Below, in pieces: positions 34,818 through 43,350 of a stretch of DNA of 64,000 nt. The stretch is from Poriferisodalis sp965208895 (GTDB taxonomy: Bacteria; Actinomycetota; Acidimicrobiia; Acidimicrobiales; Poriferisodalaceae), in contig NZ_OZ242363.1 in assembly GCF_965208895.1 (NCBI RefSeq), forward strand, positions 62,001 to 126,000. The letters are read 5' to 3'. The translations under genes were made by a program, and so were the position numbers. Position 1 is the first letter of the stretch; every line of letters starts with the position of its first letter. The notes beneath the pieces are model-generated. The model was not told the DNA's origin, did no database searches, and was given only the letters and a program-made list of their open reading frames with translations.

Positions 34818-35453
34818 TCAACCGATGTGTGTTTCCGCTTCTGATAGCTGCGTCGCTTCGCCTTCGGCTGCCTCGGCGGCCCGGTTGGAGATTGTCGGCT
34901 CGCGGGCCAGTCGGCGGCGCCAGTCGGCGATCGTGCTCTCAGGTACAGCGAGTACCCGAGCCGCTGCGTAGTCGATGATGCGCCTGCCTTCGCAGAGCTC
35001 CCCGTCTCGCAACGGCAGCAACTCGATGTCGCAAGCCTTTTCGTAGGCCGCCAGCAAGTCACCCCAGCCAGGGTTGTCGGACGATGGCACCAAGATGCCC
35101 CGAAGCTGGTCCAGTGACCACGATGGATAGGTCAGCTTTCTTGTGCGCCGATTGAGCAGCATCACGCGCACGGGCGTGCTGTTCCACCAGACGCAAAGAG
35201 ATCTAGCTTCGTCGTCGTTCGCGACTGATACGGGAACCCAGCCTGAGCCGACCGAAGGAGCATCGCTGAAGACAGCCACAAGCCTCCCCGCTACGGTGTC
35301 GTGCTTGTTGGCGACAAGCAGCTTGCTTCGCTGCTCCCAGTAGCGCTCAGCGAGCTGCTCTTTGCCGGGGCGCGGTTCGATTCGTTGCTCCGGGGTGCCG
35401 CGCATGGTCATACGCAATTTCGACGAGACCGACCAGAACGCGTCATAGCTCAT
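34818..35453 (-). CDS. C-terminal target-recognition part of the Type ISP restriction enzyme (separate frame)
   Basis: This 211-residue frame has the pattern seen at the C-terminus of single-chain restriction-modification enzymes: FWSVSSKLRMTMRGTPEQ, SLCVWWNSTPVRVMLLNRR and LTYPSWSLDQLRGI, then a helical end (IADWRRRLAREPTI). It lacks any catalytic motif. It lies 105 bp beyond the stop of the main enzyme frame. Its ATG overlaps a TGA in the main-enzyme frame (ATGA at 35450-35453), right after the fourth GPxGxxI motif copy. It is either a separately translated specificity subunit or the tail of the same enzyme after frameshift decay or phase switching. Confidence 0.72.
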   Translation of the reverse strand: MSYDAFWSVSSKLRMTMRGTPEQRIEPRPGKEQLAERYWEQRSKLLVANKHDTVAGRLVAVFSDAPSVGSGWVPVSVANDDEARSLCVWWNSTPVRVMLLNRRTRKLTYPSWSLDQLRGILVPSSDNPGWGDLLAAYEKACDIELLPLRDGELCEGRRIIDYAAARVLAVPESTIADWRRRLAREPTISNRAAEAAEGEATQLSEAETHIG

Positions 35454-35469
35454 GATTGACTCGTCGGCT

Positions 35470-35750
35470 TGAAGGCGTCTTGTATGCGACGGCCGGCAGG
35501 GCCGAGGCTCGGCTCAGAGCAACTCGCTCAAGCAGGCTCCGATACGGACGTTTCGGCTTATTCACGGTTCCCTCGTTTCCGGAATGCGTCTTGGATGCGC
35601 TGCCCGCCCGGCCCCACTGCGTGTCGCCTCACGGTCGGCTCGAATTCGCCTGGCGGAAGGCGCCCCGGACTGCTCGCCCGTCGGGCCCAAGACGGTGTCG
35701 CGTTCGGTGGGGCGGAAGGCGCCCCGAATGGCTTGACCGGAGGGACCGAA
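35470..35750 (-). repeat. Four diverged copies of a GPxGxxIxxAF-coding motif in different frames
   Basis: On the minus strand the motif appears as GPSGQAIRGAFRPTERD (from about 35747), GPDGRAVRGAFRQANSSRP (about 35687), GPGGQRIQDAFRKRGNRE (about 35614) and GPAGRRIQDAFKPTSQS (about 35501). The copies sit in three reading frames, and the last three run into stop codons. The second differs from the first by a one-base deletion. This looks like tandem duplication of the linker before the target-recognition domain. Confidence 0.7.
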
Positions 35751-38700
35751 CCCCCCCCCCCGTTCGTCAGCGAGTGAGCCGAACCGGCGGGAGCGAATTC
35801 GCCGGCTTCCAGCGCCGATGCGATTCCGGCCAGATTTCCGTCATACCACTGCACGGGCGACCAATCGCCATCGCGTACGCGCTCGGCTGGCCACAGCGTG
35901 AGGTTGCCCCACTCGCCAAGCTCGCCGCTTGCGATCGCGTCGGCCATGGCGAGTGCTTCCGCGGGGGTCAACGGCATCTTGCGCAGTGACACGAATCGGG
36001 TGGGTGGGTCGCTCGTAGGCGGATGAGACTGGTCATCGCGACGTCGGGCGACGAGCAGGCACTCGTGAATGCCGGTGTTCTCGGAAAAGTTGATGTTCTT
36101 CGGGTCGTGCGACGTGACGACCGTCTCGATGTGGAGCCGGTCCGCGAGAAAGCGCCGCTCGTTTTGCCCCGATGAGGCGGTACACGCAGTCGTGGGGACC
36201 ACCGAGGCGACGGTTGCATTTCGAGAGGCCGACATTCGCTCCACGATCGGTGTGAAGTAGGTGCGGATGCTGTTGGCGTCGATGGTCGCACCGGCCGCCG
36301 GATCGACCTGCAGCAAGACATCGCGCAGCCCAAGCTCGTGCTGCTGCATGGCTTTCTTCTGAGCGGGCGAGAATTGGGAGTTCTTTTTCACGTTGTTGGT
36401 GAACGGGGGATTCATGATGACGAGATCTATGTCGCTGATCGGGAACTTGGCCCCGGAGTCCGCCAGCTGCGCGCCCACGCTCCTTGCCTCGGCGCGTCGC
36501 ACGAGGTTTCGCAGAGACGCCTCGGATTCGGCGAAACCGAGGACTTCCAGCGTTCCCGCCATCATCGATCCATCGGGTTGGGGGCCGTGCCGGAGCGTGA
36601 ACAGGTTCATCTTGCGGTAGTCGACGGTCGGCGCGCCCAAGGTGAAGTTCGATGCAGCGAACTGGATGGCCGGCGAGTTGATGTCGAGCCCGTGGAGCAC
36701 GTTCTCGACGATTGCCTTGTACAGGTCGGAATCGTCGGAGCCAGCATCGGCGCCGCCCGCCTGTCGGCCAGCATCGTGGACGCGCTGCTTGAGCACCCGC
36801 AGCGCTGCCATGAGGAGCGTCCCGGTCCCACAAGCAGGGTCCATGATTCGCAGGCGGGCGATCTGATCGGAATCGGACCAGTCGGCGAAGTCCTCGTCGA
36901 TGGCCAGTCGCGCCAGCATGAGCGCTGACAGATTCTTGGTGTAGAACGCGCCATACGCGGCTGCATTGGGCAGGATCCGGTGGTACAGCGGGCCGGCGTG
37001 GTCGTAGCCCATCTCGCTGAGCGAATCGGCGGTGCGGTTCGCACACTCGGCCAGGCTTCGCAGCGCCTCGACTGCGAACGGCCGAGACGGCAGCTCTCCC
37101 AGCACGGACAGGGCAGGTCCGAACACGGGCTCGTAGTCGTGCTCGAGAATCCGCTCCCACGCTTCTGCCAGAACCGCTGCGGGATCGAAGGCGCCGGTCA
37201 CGCGGGCCAGATCGGCGATATCGCCGAACCGCGGCACCTCGCGCAGGCGACGGTGTAGCAGGCAGGCATTGATCAGCACGAGGGCGGCGACCTTGCAGAT
37301 GTCGGTCTTGTTGGTGTCGTCAACAGCGAGGTTGCCCAGAGCGCCCGCCAGCGCCAGCGCCAGGTCGCCTTCACTGAACCGGGCACCGGCGAACGTCACG
37401 GCAAGCCCCAGATCGTCCGCCACGAGCTTTCCTGCCGATCCCAGACCCGACGCGGCGACGACATGCGCATAGATGGCAGCGTCCGCCTTGTGCAGATCGA
37501 GCGTGAGTTGCGCCGGCTCATCGACGCTCTCTGCCAGGTCGTCGCCGTCGCCCCGATTCCCCGCCGGCTGTGGGCGAGTGATCTCGCATGCCGTGACGAA
37601 GCGGGCCGGAGTCTCGGCGAGGCGAGTGTCGTGGGCCTGCAGCGCTCTCAGCACCTGGCCGACCGATCCGTAGCCGCTTCCGCCCGCTTCGAGTGTCGCT
37701 GCGAGATCTTCACCCGGGGGCACTGGGACCGGGATCACGATGTAGCCGAGCTTCTTGCCTTCGACACGCCGCATGACTCGCCCGACGGCTTGCACGATGT
37801 CGACCTGGCTGTCGCGGGGCTCCATGAACACCACCGCATCCAGCGACGGCACGTCCACCCCTTCGGTCAGCAGCTTCGCATTGCAGATCACGCGAGCGCA
37901 CCGGTCGGTGCGAGTCCGCGCGAGCTTGCGCAGTTCCTCGCTGCGCTCGAAGGCCGGCACAGTCCCGTCGAGGTGAGTCGCTTCGACCTTGGTGGCCCCT
38001 TCCGTCTCTCCGTGCGCGCGCCTGCGTCGAGTGATGAGTGCACGCAGTTGGGAGTCGGCAAGTCCCATCGCGTAGAACTTCGATCTCGCGATGGAATTGG
38101 CGAAAGCGATGGTGCTGTCGAGCCGCCGAGGCACCTCGAGTTCGTTGCCCTCTGCCATACCGTTGATGGCAAGCGACATGCCGAGCAGCCTTTGAAGGTC
38201 TTCGATGCTGACCACGAGCGGCTTCGGCCCGCCCGTCTGCGATTCGGCAGACTCGTCGCCTAGGTCGATGAGCCGCTGTCGCATGCCCGCCGGAACGGCG
38301 CTGTCGTGAACGCCCAATACGATCACGCGGTAATCGGCGAGCATGTCGGTCTCGACTGCTTCCTTGAACGACAGGCGTTCCAGCTCGGGGCCGTAGACAT
38401 CCAAGTCGTTCATGTCGACGGTTTCGATGCCGCGTCCGGCGAGCGATGCCTTGGACGAGGCGGTGTAGATGCGGGGGGTCGCCGTCATGTAGAGCCGTTT
38501 GCGGGCACGCAAGCGGTTGTCATCGTGGACCATCTGGAAGCCGCTGCCCCGACGGCTTCCAGCCGCATCGGAAACAGCGCCCGTCGTGCGGTGCGCCTCG
38601 TCGCAGATGACCAGATCGAATGCCCCGGCAGCGTGTTCGCTCTGTGCCTCGCAGGGCCGCTGCAGCGACTGATACGTGCAGAACACCACGCGTGTCGCGT

Positions 38701-39283
38701 CTGTGTCACGGGTGGGGTCCAGCATCACTCCGATTTGCTGCGGCGACGTCGTCACTGGGCACTCCAGTTCGGAGACCCGCATCTCGGTCGCGCTTTCGGA
38801 GCGGCCGCCTGCGGACTCGTCGGAGCAGACGACCACACACTCAAGAGGTCGCGTCGTGTGCAGCAGCCATTCTCGGCGTGCTTGGGCCACCAATGCGATG
38901 CTCGGCGCCACGAACGCGATGCGTCCTCCGTTAGGGACCACGCTCTCGGCGATGCGCAGCGAGGTGAACGTCTTGCCCGTGCCGCAGGCCATGATCATCC
39001 GGCCCCGGTCGTGGTGTGACAAGCCCTCGACGACCTTGTCGATGGCCTCGCGCTGGCGTGGCCAAGGCGCACGAACAGGCCGCTCCTGCAGCTTCTCGCT
39101 GATCTTCTCGAACTCATGGCGCAGGAAATCGATCCGGCGAAGCGAGGAACCAAGGCTGTCGACCTCTGCAAGAGCGTTATTGGTCCATGGCGATGTCGTG
39201 ACGATCCACCGCATCGCGAACACCGGCTGATCGGCGGCATCTGTGGCCTGCGACTGGCCCAAGAACGAGTCGATGTCGGCCAT
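35558..39283 (-). CDS. Type ISP restriction-modification enzyme, main part (nuclease end, helicase, N6-adenine methylase)
   Basis: The frame is open from 39604 to 35558. ATG 39283 is only the first usable start within it and is an artefact. Codons above 39283 encode a PD-(D/E)xK nuclease domain (DTGIDLVARHRDGSHIAIQC, then KCY). Within the 1241-residue part come an SF2 helicase (Walker A ACGTGKTFTS, DEAH in VICDEAHRTT, motif VI QAVGRVMRR), a helical coupler, and a gamma N6-adenine methylase (DPACGTGTLLMAAL and NPPF in VIMNPPFTNN). The start of target recognition follows. With the pieces on either side the locus spans 34818-39729, about 1637 codons, close to the size of LlaGI/LlaBIII-type enzymes. 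It cuts DNA after converging translocation and protects host DNA by methylation. Confidence 0.85.
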   Translation of the reverse strand: MADIDSFLGQSQATDAADQPVFAMRWIVTTSPWTNNALAEVDSLGSSLRRIDFLRHEFEKISEKLQERPVRAPWPRQREAIDKVVEGLSHHDRGRMIMACGTGKTFTSLRIAESVVPNGGRIAFVAPSIALVAQARREWLLHTTRPLECVVVCSDESAGGRSESATEMRVSELECPVTTSPQQIGVMLDPTRDTDATRVVFCTYQSLQRPCEAQSEHAAGAFDLVICDEAHRTTGAVSDAAGSRRGSGFQMVHDDNRLRARKRLYMTATPRIYTASSKASLAGRGIETVDMNDLDVYGPELERLSFKEAVETDMLADYRVIVLGVHDSAVPAGMRQRLIDLGDESAESQTGGPKPLVVSIEDLQRLLGMSLAINGMAEGNELEVPRRLDSTIAFANSIARSKFYAMGLADSQLRALITRRRRAHGETEGATKVEATHLDGTVPAFERSEELRKLARTRTDRCARVICNAKLLTEGVDVPSLDAVVFMEPRDSQVDIVQAVGRVMRRVEGKKLGYIVIPVPVPPGEDLAATLEAGGSGYGSVGQVLRALQAHDTRLAETPARFVTACEITRPQPAGNRGDGDDLAESVDEPAQLTLDLHKADAAIYAHVVAASGLGSAGKLVADDLGLAVTFAGARFSEGDLALALAGALGNLAVDDTNKTDICKVAALVLINACLLHRRLREVPRFGDIADLARVTGAFDPAAVLAEAWERILEHDYEPVFGPALSVLGELPSRPFAVEALRSLAECANRTADSLSEMGYDHAGPLYHRILPNAAAYGAFYTKNLSALMLARLAIDEDFADWSDSDQIARLRIMDPACGTGTLLMAALRVLKQRVHDAGRQAGGADAGSDDSDLYKAIVENVLHGLDINSPAIQFAASNFTLGAPTVDYRKMNLFTLRHGPQPDGSMMAGTLEVLGFAESEASLRNLVRRAEARSVGAQLADSGAKFPISDIDLVIMNPPFTNNVKKNSQFSPAQKKAMQQHELGLRDVLLQVDPAAGATIDANSIRTYFTPIVERMSASRNATVASVVPTTACTASSGQNERRFLADRLHIETVVTSHDPKNINFSENTGIHECLLVARRRDDQSHPPTSDPPTRFVSLRKMPLTPAEALAMADAIASGELGEWGNLTLWPAERVRDGDWSPVQWYDGNLAGIASALEAGEFAPAGSAHSLTNGGGGSVPPVKPFGAPSAPPNATPSWARRASSPGRLPPGEFEPTVRRHAVGPGGQRIQDAFRKRGNRE
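35751..35761. repeat. 11-nt homopolymer (C on plus, G in the restriction gene)
   Basis: Eleven G residues in the coding strand encode part of a Gly run after EFAPAGSAHSLTN. In this assembly the tract keeps the frame that reaches the third motif copy and the stop at 35558. Loss or gain of one base would redirect the frame to the first or second motif copy. Confidence 0.85.
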
Positions 39284-39564
39284 GGCGACCCGTCGCGTCG
39301 GTGCGTAGCACTTGCATTGGATGGCGATGTGGCTGCCGTCGCGGTGGCGCGCGACGAGGTCGATGCCGGTATCTCTGCCGCTGAGGCCGGTTAGTTGCTG
39401 ACGTTCGCGCCAGCGTCCCCAGTGCTCGATCTCGTCGATCTCGTACTCGGGGCTCTCGAGGAAGACGATCTTGACGAGTTCCTCGAACCACCGGCCTGTC
39501 TCGGATTCGTCACGGCTGGTCGTACGTATGCGCTCGATGACCTCGCCGACCGTGACGAGTCCTT

Positions 39565-39729
39565 CTACCGCAGGTTCAGCATCCGGGTTGGGGGGGGGGG
39601 GGGGTCAGCGAAAGGCAAGTTCAGCGAGGCCAAGTCGATGTCCTCGCGGCGCATCCCGCGGGTCGCAAACCCGGTGAGCTCAATCTCGTCTTGCTCTGGG
39701 GTGATCCGCGTTGGACTCGTCTCGCTCAT
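39565..39729 (-). CDS. N-terminal piece of the Type ISP restriction enzyme, out of frame in this assembly
   Basis: ATG 39729 has GGAGG 6 nt upstream and reads MSETSPTRITPEQDEIELTG, ending in a proline run encoded by the 15-nt homopolymer. It then terminates after TRMLNLR at 39565. In the other frame the DNA after the tract reads NPDAEPAVEGLVTVGEVIER and continues into the nuclease domain. A tract of 13 or 16 nt would join the two, so this is the true start of the enzyme in its OFF phase, or a homopolymer sequencing error. Confidence 0.75.
   Translation of the reverse strand: MSETSPTRITPEQDEIELTGFATRGMRREDIDLASLNLPFADPPPPPTRMLNLR
39590..39604. repeat. 15-nt homopolymer (G on plus, C in the restriction gene)
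   Basis: Fifteen consecutive G residues lie within the 5' coding part of the restriction gene, where they encode a Pro run. Tracts of this length slip during replication. Length 15 leaves the N-terminal piece out of frame, and a TGA lies directly before the tract in the downstream frame. Confidence 0.93.
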
Positions 39730-40090
39730 CGATGCCTCCAGTTGCTCGGGCAATTGTGGCCCAGCGCGACGGTGCCGTGCGGCATCACTGCTGCCGCCAC
39801 GTCGGAAACACTCTGAATCGAGGCACAGACGATCTCCAAACTGCCGCATGGAAGGCCTACAAAACGCAGTATGTGGAGGCTCGACGCTGCGTGCCGGCGT
39901 CTGCTGAGGCAGTCGGTGGTGTCGGTCGGTGCTGCCTCCCGCCGCAAAGACGCGTCCGAGTGGTGCCCATCAGCGCCCTCGGCCCCTGAAGCCCACGGAG
40001 GCGGGACTTCGAGCGGTCAGCCCAAGATGATGTGGAACAGGTTGTATCGGCCGGATGGCGTGGCGTGCGTACCGGAAATACGATGAAGGT
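39730..40090. other. Intergenic region between the restriction gene and the orphan antitoxin
   Basis: No coding frame here has recognisable homology. It must contain the minus-strand promoter of the restriction gene and, at its right end, the leader repeat shared with the first vapB copy (from about 40068, including TACGAT at 40079-40084). I see nothing else specific. Confidence 0.5.
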
Positions 40091-40396
40091 ATGACGAAGC
40101 GACGGATTACGTTGACGGTCGATGAAGACCTGCTGCGAGAGGCGGGCGCCGCAGTGAGCGCTGGGGAGGCATCGTCGGTGAGCGCCTGGGTAAACGAGGC
40201 AATGGCGGACAAGAGCGAGCATCGACGTCGGCTCCGGGCTCTCGGCGAGGCGATTGCGGACTACGAATCCGAGTTCGGGCCGATCACCGACGACGAAGTC
40301 GAGCAAGCACGCCAACGAGCGTCTCAACGAACGATACGAGTCCGGGCGCGGACGCAAGAACTGATGCCTATGGCTTGTCGGCGGTGGGCTTGTTGA
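40091..40396 (+). CDS. Orphan VapB-type antitoxin, paralog of the copy at 34113
   Basis: The first 75 residues or so are nearly the same as the VapB at 34113 (MTKRRITLTVDEDLLREAGA, then SSVSAWVNEAMADKSEHRRR). After PITDDEVEQ the sequences diverge, and the tail (RVRARTQELMPMACRRWAC) looks like accidental read-through. No PIN gene follows; instead a minus-strand membrane gene overlaps its last 29 bp. It may still bind the vapBC promoter or VapC as an anti-addiction protein. Confidence 0.7.
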   Translation: MTKRRITLTVDEDLLREAGAAVSAGEASSVSAWVNEAMADKSEHRRRLRALGEAIADYESEFGPITDDEVEQARQRASQRTIRVRARTQELMPMACRRWAC

Positions 40397-40787
40397 TGAA
40401 CATGGCCAGCAGCAGGCAGATGCCGGCGGCGCCCAGGATGAGTGCCGAATAGGCGGTGTCGTCGTGGATGCCTTGATCGAACCAGTCGTTGAAGTAGGTG
40501 GTGGTGAGCGCGTCCAGGCACATTGCGGGTGCGAAGAGCGCGATTGCGGCTGAGCTGCGCCACTGCCGGGGCGTTTGCAGCACCCGGAAGCACACGAACA
40601 TGGTGATCACGGTGACGATCGTCCCGACGATCAGCCAGACCCACCACACGGTGCGGGACTCCGACGGCTCGTAGTTGTCGGTGAAGATCAGCAGGAATAG
40701 CCCCAGGAACACGGCCCAGCCGACGACGGCGATCACCATCATCAAGATGATGTGCTGGATATAGGTGAGTCGACTTTGGGTCGGCAT
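40368..40787 (-). CDS. Small membrane protein with four predicted helices
   Basis: From ATG 40787 the protein has 139 residues and four hydrophobic stretches, at about 9-37, 50-68, 80-100 and 110-132, with a short charged C-terminus (NKPTADKP). The upstream longer frame is not supported by composition. I do not recognise the family. It is divergent from the sulfatase at 40901 and overlaps the tail of the orphan antitoxin. Confidence 0.75.
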   Translation of the reverse strand: MPTQSRLTYIQHIILMMVIAVVGWAVFLGLFLLIFTDNYEPSESRTVWWVWLIVGTIVTVITMFVCFRVLQTPRQWRSSAAIALFAPAMCLDALTTTYFNDWFDQGIHDDTAYSALILGAAGICLLLAMFINKPTADKP

Positions 40788-40900
40788 TGGTTGCGTGGTC
40801 CTCTCACGAAGGGGGCGTCGCAGTCGAGCGACTCCCCAGGACGGTAGTTCTTGACAACGTGGCGTAGCGTCCCGGTGCAATTCCCCACGAAAGGCTCACC

Positions 40901-43186
40901 ATGGCTACGCCGGGCGCACTCCCGTCATTTGGAGGCCGAATCGGCCGGACTGTCGCTGAGTCTGAGCCTTGGTTCGAACAGCATCCCCAAGCACCTACCG
41001 GGGCGCCGAATGTGGTGTTCGTGCTGCTCGACGACACCGGGTTCGCCCAGCTCGGCTGCTACGGGTCAGACATCGACACGCCCCACATCGACGCCCTCGC
41101 CGCGAACGGCATCCAGTTCACGAATTTCCACGTCGCGCCGCTGTGCTCGCCCACCCGGGCATCGCTGCTGACGGGACGGTCGCAGCACGCCGTCGGCATG
41201 CGTTCGGTGTCGAATTTCCAGACCGGCTACCCGAACCAGCTCGGCCACATCACCAACCACGCGGCCACCATCGCGGAGGTCCTGCGCGACGAGGGCTATG
41301 CCACGTTCTGCACGGGCAAGTGGCACCTTGCGCCGACCGACAGCGGTTCTGCCGCCGGCCCGTTCGGCCAATGGCCGCTCGGCCGCGGCTTCGATCGCTT
41401 CTACGGATTTCTCGAAGGCGAAACCGATCAGTTCTTCCCCGAACTTGTCGCTGACAATCACCCGATCGACCCGCCCGCGCGACCCGAGGACGGGTATCAC
41501 GTCAGCGAAGATCTGGTCGATCAGATGCTGCGGATGATCAACAACAGCAAGGGTGTGCGTCCCGATCGACCGCTCTTCGCCTACGTGCCCTTCGGCGCTA
41601 CGCACGCTCCGCATCAGGCACCGCCGGAGTACCTCGCGAAGTACCGGGGTCTCTACGACGAAGGTTGGGATGTGGTGCGCCAGCGCTGGTACGACCGGCA
41701 GGTCGAGTTGGGCGTCATTCCGTCGCACACCGTGCTGGCCCCGCTGAACCCGGGCGTGAGGCCGTGGGACGCGCTCTCAGAAAACGAGCAGAAGCTGGCC
41801 TGCCGGCTGCAAGAAGCCTTTGCTGCATTCTTGGACCACACCGACGATCAGATCGGGCGGCTTGTCGCCGGACTCGAACATCTCGGCCAGCTCGACAACA
41901 CGATCTTGATCGTGATGGCCGATAACGGTGCATCCCAAGAGGGCGGACCGACCGGTGTGATGCACGAATTCAGCTTCTTCAACCAGGTGGCTGAGCCGAT
42001 CGAACATGTCGTCGAGCGGCTCGACGACATCGGCGGGCCCAACAGCCACACCAACTACCCGTGGGGCTGGGCTCAATGCGGCAACTCGCCATTCCGCTGG
42101 TACAAGCAGAACACACACGAGGGCGGGGTGCATGTACCGATGGTGGTGCACTGGCCGGCCGGCATCGCGGCCGAACAGCGCGGGACCAAGCGGAACCAGT
42201 TCGTCAACGTGTCTGACGTGACTCCCACCGTCTATGAACTCCTCGAGGTCACTGCGCCCGATGTGCACCGAGGATTGGGCCAGCTCCCGGTCACCGGCGA
42301 CTCGTTTGCGTCGGTACTGGCAGACCCCGATGCACCGGCCACCAACACGCTGCAGTACTTCGAGAATTCCGGGTCGCGTGCCCTGGTTGCGTGCGCAGAC
42401 GGCATCTGGTGGAAGGCGGTGGTACGGCACAGGCCAGGCGACGACTTCGACACTGAGCCGTGGGAGCTGTTCGACCTCGGGGCGGACCCCTCCGAATGCA
42501 ATGACCTTGCGGCCGACCTACCCGAGCGTCTTGAGGAGCTCATCAGCCTGTGGTGGGACGAAGCCGAGCGCAACGGCGTACTGCCGCTTGACGATCGCCA
42601 AGGCATTTCATTGTTCGGGGCACGGTTGCGAGAGAACTCGCCGCATCCGCCGAGCCGGCGCTACGTGTACCGGCCGCCGCTGTCGCGGATCCCCGTGGCA
42701 GCGACCCCGGCTGCCGGTGGCAATCTGTTCGACCTCACCGCCCGGGTGAGCCGGGGCGTGGGCGACGAGGGCGTCATCTGGGCGACAGGCTCCGCAAGCG
42801 CCGGCGTGTCGGTCTTCGTCCAGAACGAACACCTCGTCGTGGACTACAGCGCGTTTGGGAATCGCACCGTTGTGGAATCGTCCCTCAAGGTGCCCGAGGG
42901 CGACTGCGAGCTATCGATGCGGCTTCGCCGTACTGACAAGGCGGGCGGCGTCATCGAACTGGAGGTGGACGGTCAGCAGGCCGGCACCGCAGATCTGCCG
43001 TACATGATGCGGATGATCTCGTCGGTCGGTTCCAGCGTCGGCCACGACTACGGCTCGACGGTGTCAGAGCGCTACGAGGGTTCGTTCCCATTTTCCGGAA
43101 CCCTGCACGAGGTGGAGATCAACCTGTCGGCACGGACCGAAGCCGACGTCGCCGCCACCGCCCGAGCCGAGATGGCCCGCCAGTAG
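40901..43186 (+). CDS. Arylsulfatase, formylglycine type, with C-terminal beta domain
   Basis: This 761-residue sulfatase has the metal site VLLDDTGFAQLG (D44, D45), the formylglycine motif CSPTRASLLTGRSQ with C82, CTGKWHLAP, and the late ligand region VMADNGASQEG. Residues from about 600 to 755 form an extra beta-sandwich-like domain (LVVDYSAFGNRTVVES region), as in large bacterial arylsulfatases. No signal peptide is seen. A ribosome site (GAAAGG) precedes ATG 40901. It sits upstream of a LacI-controlled sugar importer, so it may desulfate an imported sugar or aryl sulfate. The formylglycine-generating enzyme is not in the window. Confidence 0.93.
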   Translation: MATPGALPSFGGRIGRTVAESEPWFEQHPQAPTGAPNVVFVLLDDTGFAQLGCYGSDIDTPHIDALAANGIQFTNFHVAPLCSPTRASLLTGRSQHAVGMRSVSNFQTGYPNQLGHITNHAATIAEVLRDEGYATFCTGKWHLAPTDSGSAAGPFGQWPLGRGFDRFYGFLEGETDQFFPELVADNHPIDPPARPEDGYHVSEDLVDQMLRMINNSKGVRPDRPLFAYVPFGATHAPHQAPPEYLAKYRGLYDEGWDVVRQRWYDRQVELGVIPSHTVLAPLNPGVRPWDALSENEQKLACRLQEAFAAFLDHTDDQIGRLVAGLEHLGQLDNTILIVMADNGASQEGGPTGVMHEFSFFNQVAEPIEHVVERLDDIGGPNSHTNYPWGWAQCGNSPFRWYKQNTHEGGVHVPMVVHWPAGIAAEQRGTKRNQFVNVSDVTPTVYELLEVTAPDVHRGLGQLPVTGDSFASVLADPDAPATNTLQYFENSGSRALVACADGIWWKAVVRHRPGDDFDTEPWELFDLGADPSECNDLAADLPERLEELISLWWDEAERNGVLPLDDRQGISLFGARLRENSPHPPSRRYVYRPPLSRIPVAATPAAGGNLFDLTARVSRGVGDEGVIWATGSASAGVSVFVQNEHLVVDYSAFGNRTVVESSLKVPEGDCELSMRLRRTDKAGGVIELEVDGQQAGTADLPYMMRMISSVGSSVGHDYGSTVSERYEGSFPFSGTLHEVEINLSARTEADVAATARAEMARQ

Positions 43187-43270
43187 CGATCTCCAGGGAC
43201 ACTTGTCGCCGCCCCGGTCGCCGAGAGTCGCGTGAGAATCACCCAGCGCGTTTGCATAGCGTGATCAGCA

Positions 43271-43286
43271 ATGGTTACGTATGCAA
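43271..43286. promoter_or_regulatory. Candidate LacI-family operator upstream of the first SnoaL-like gene
   Basis: ATGGTTACGTATGCAA shares its TACGTA centre and part of its left half with the palindrome at 44381-44396, which lies in the LacI gene promoter. It is 65 bp upstream of the start at 43351. The right half is imperfect. Confidence 0.35.
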
Positions 43287-43350
43287 CGAGGCGTCGAGCG
43301 CCGCCATGGCGCGAGCAGGGATTGCTGGACAAAGGCGCAGGAGCCGCTGC

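Noticed and set aside
35456..35989. 177-codon plus-strand frame over the 3' end of the restriction gene
   Set aside because: It is created by the poly-C tract and GC-rich repeats on the opposite strand and has no ribosome site or homology.
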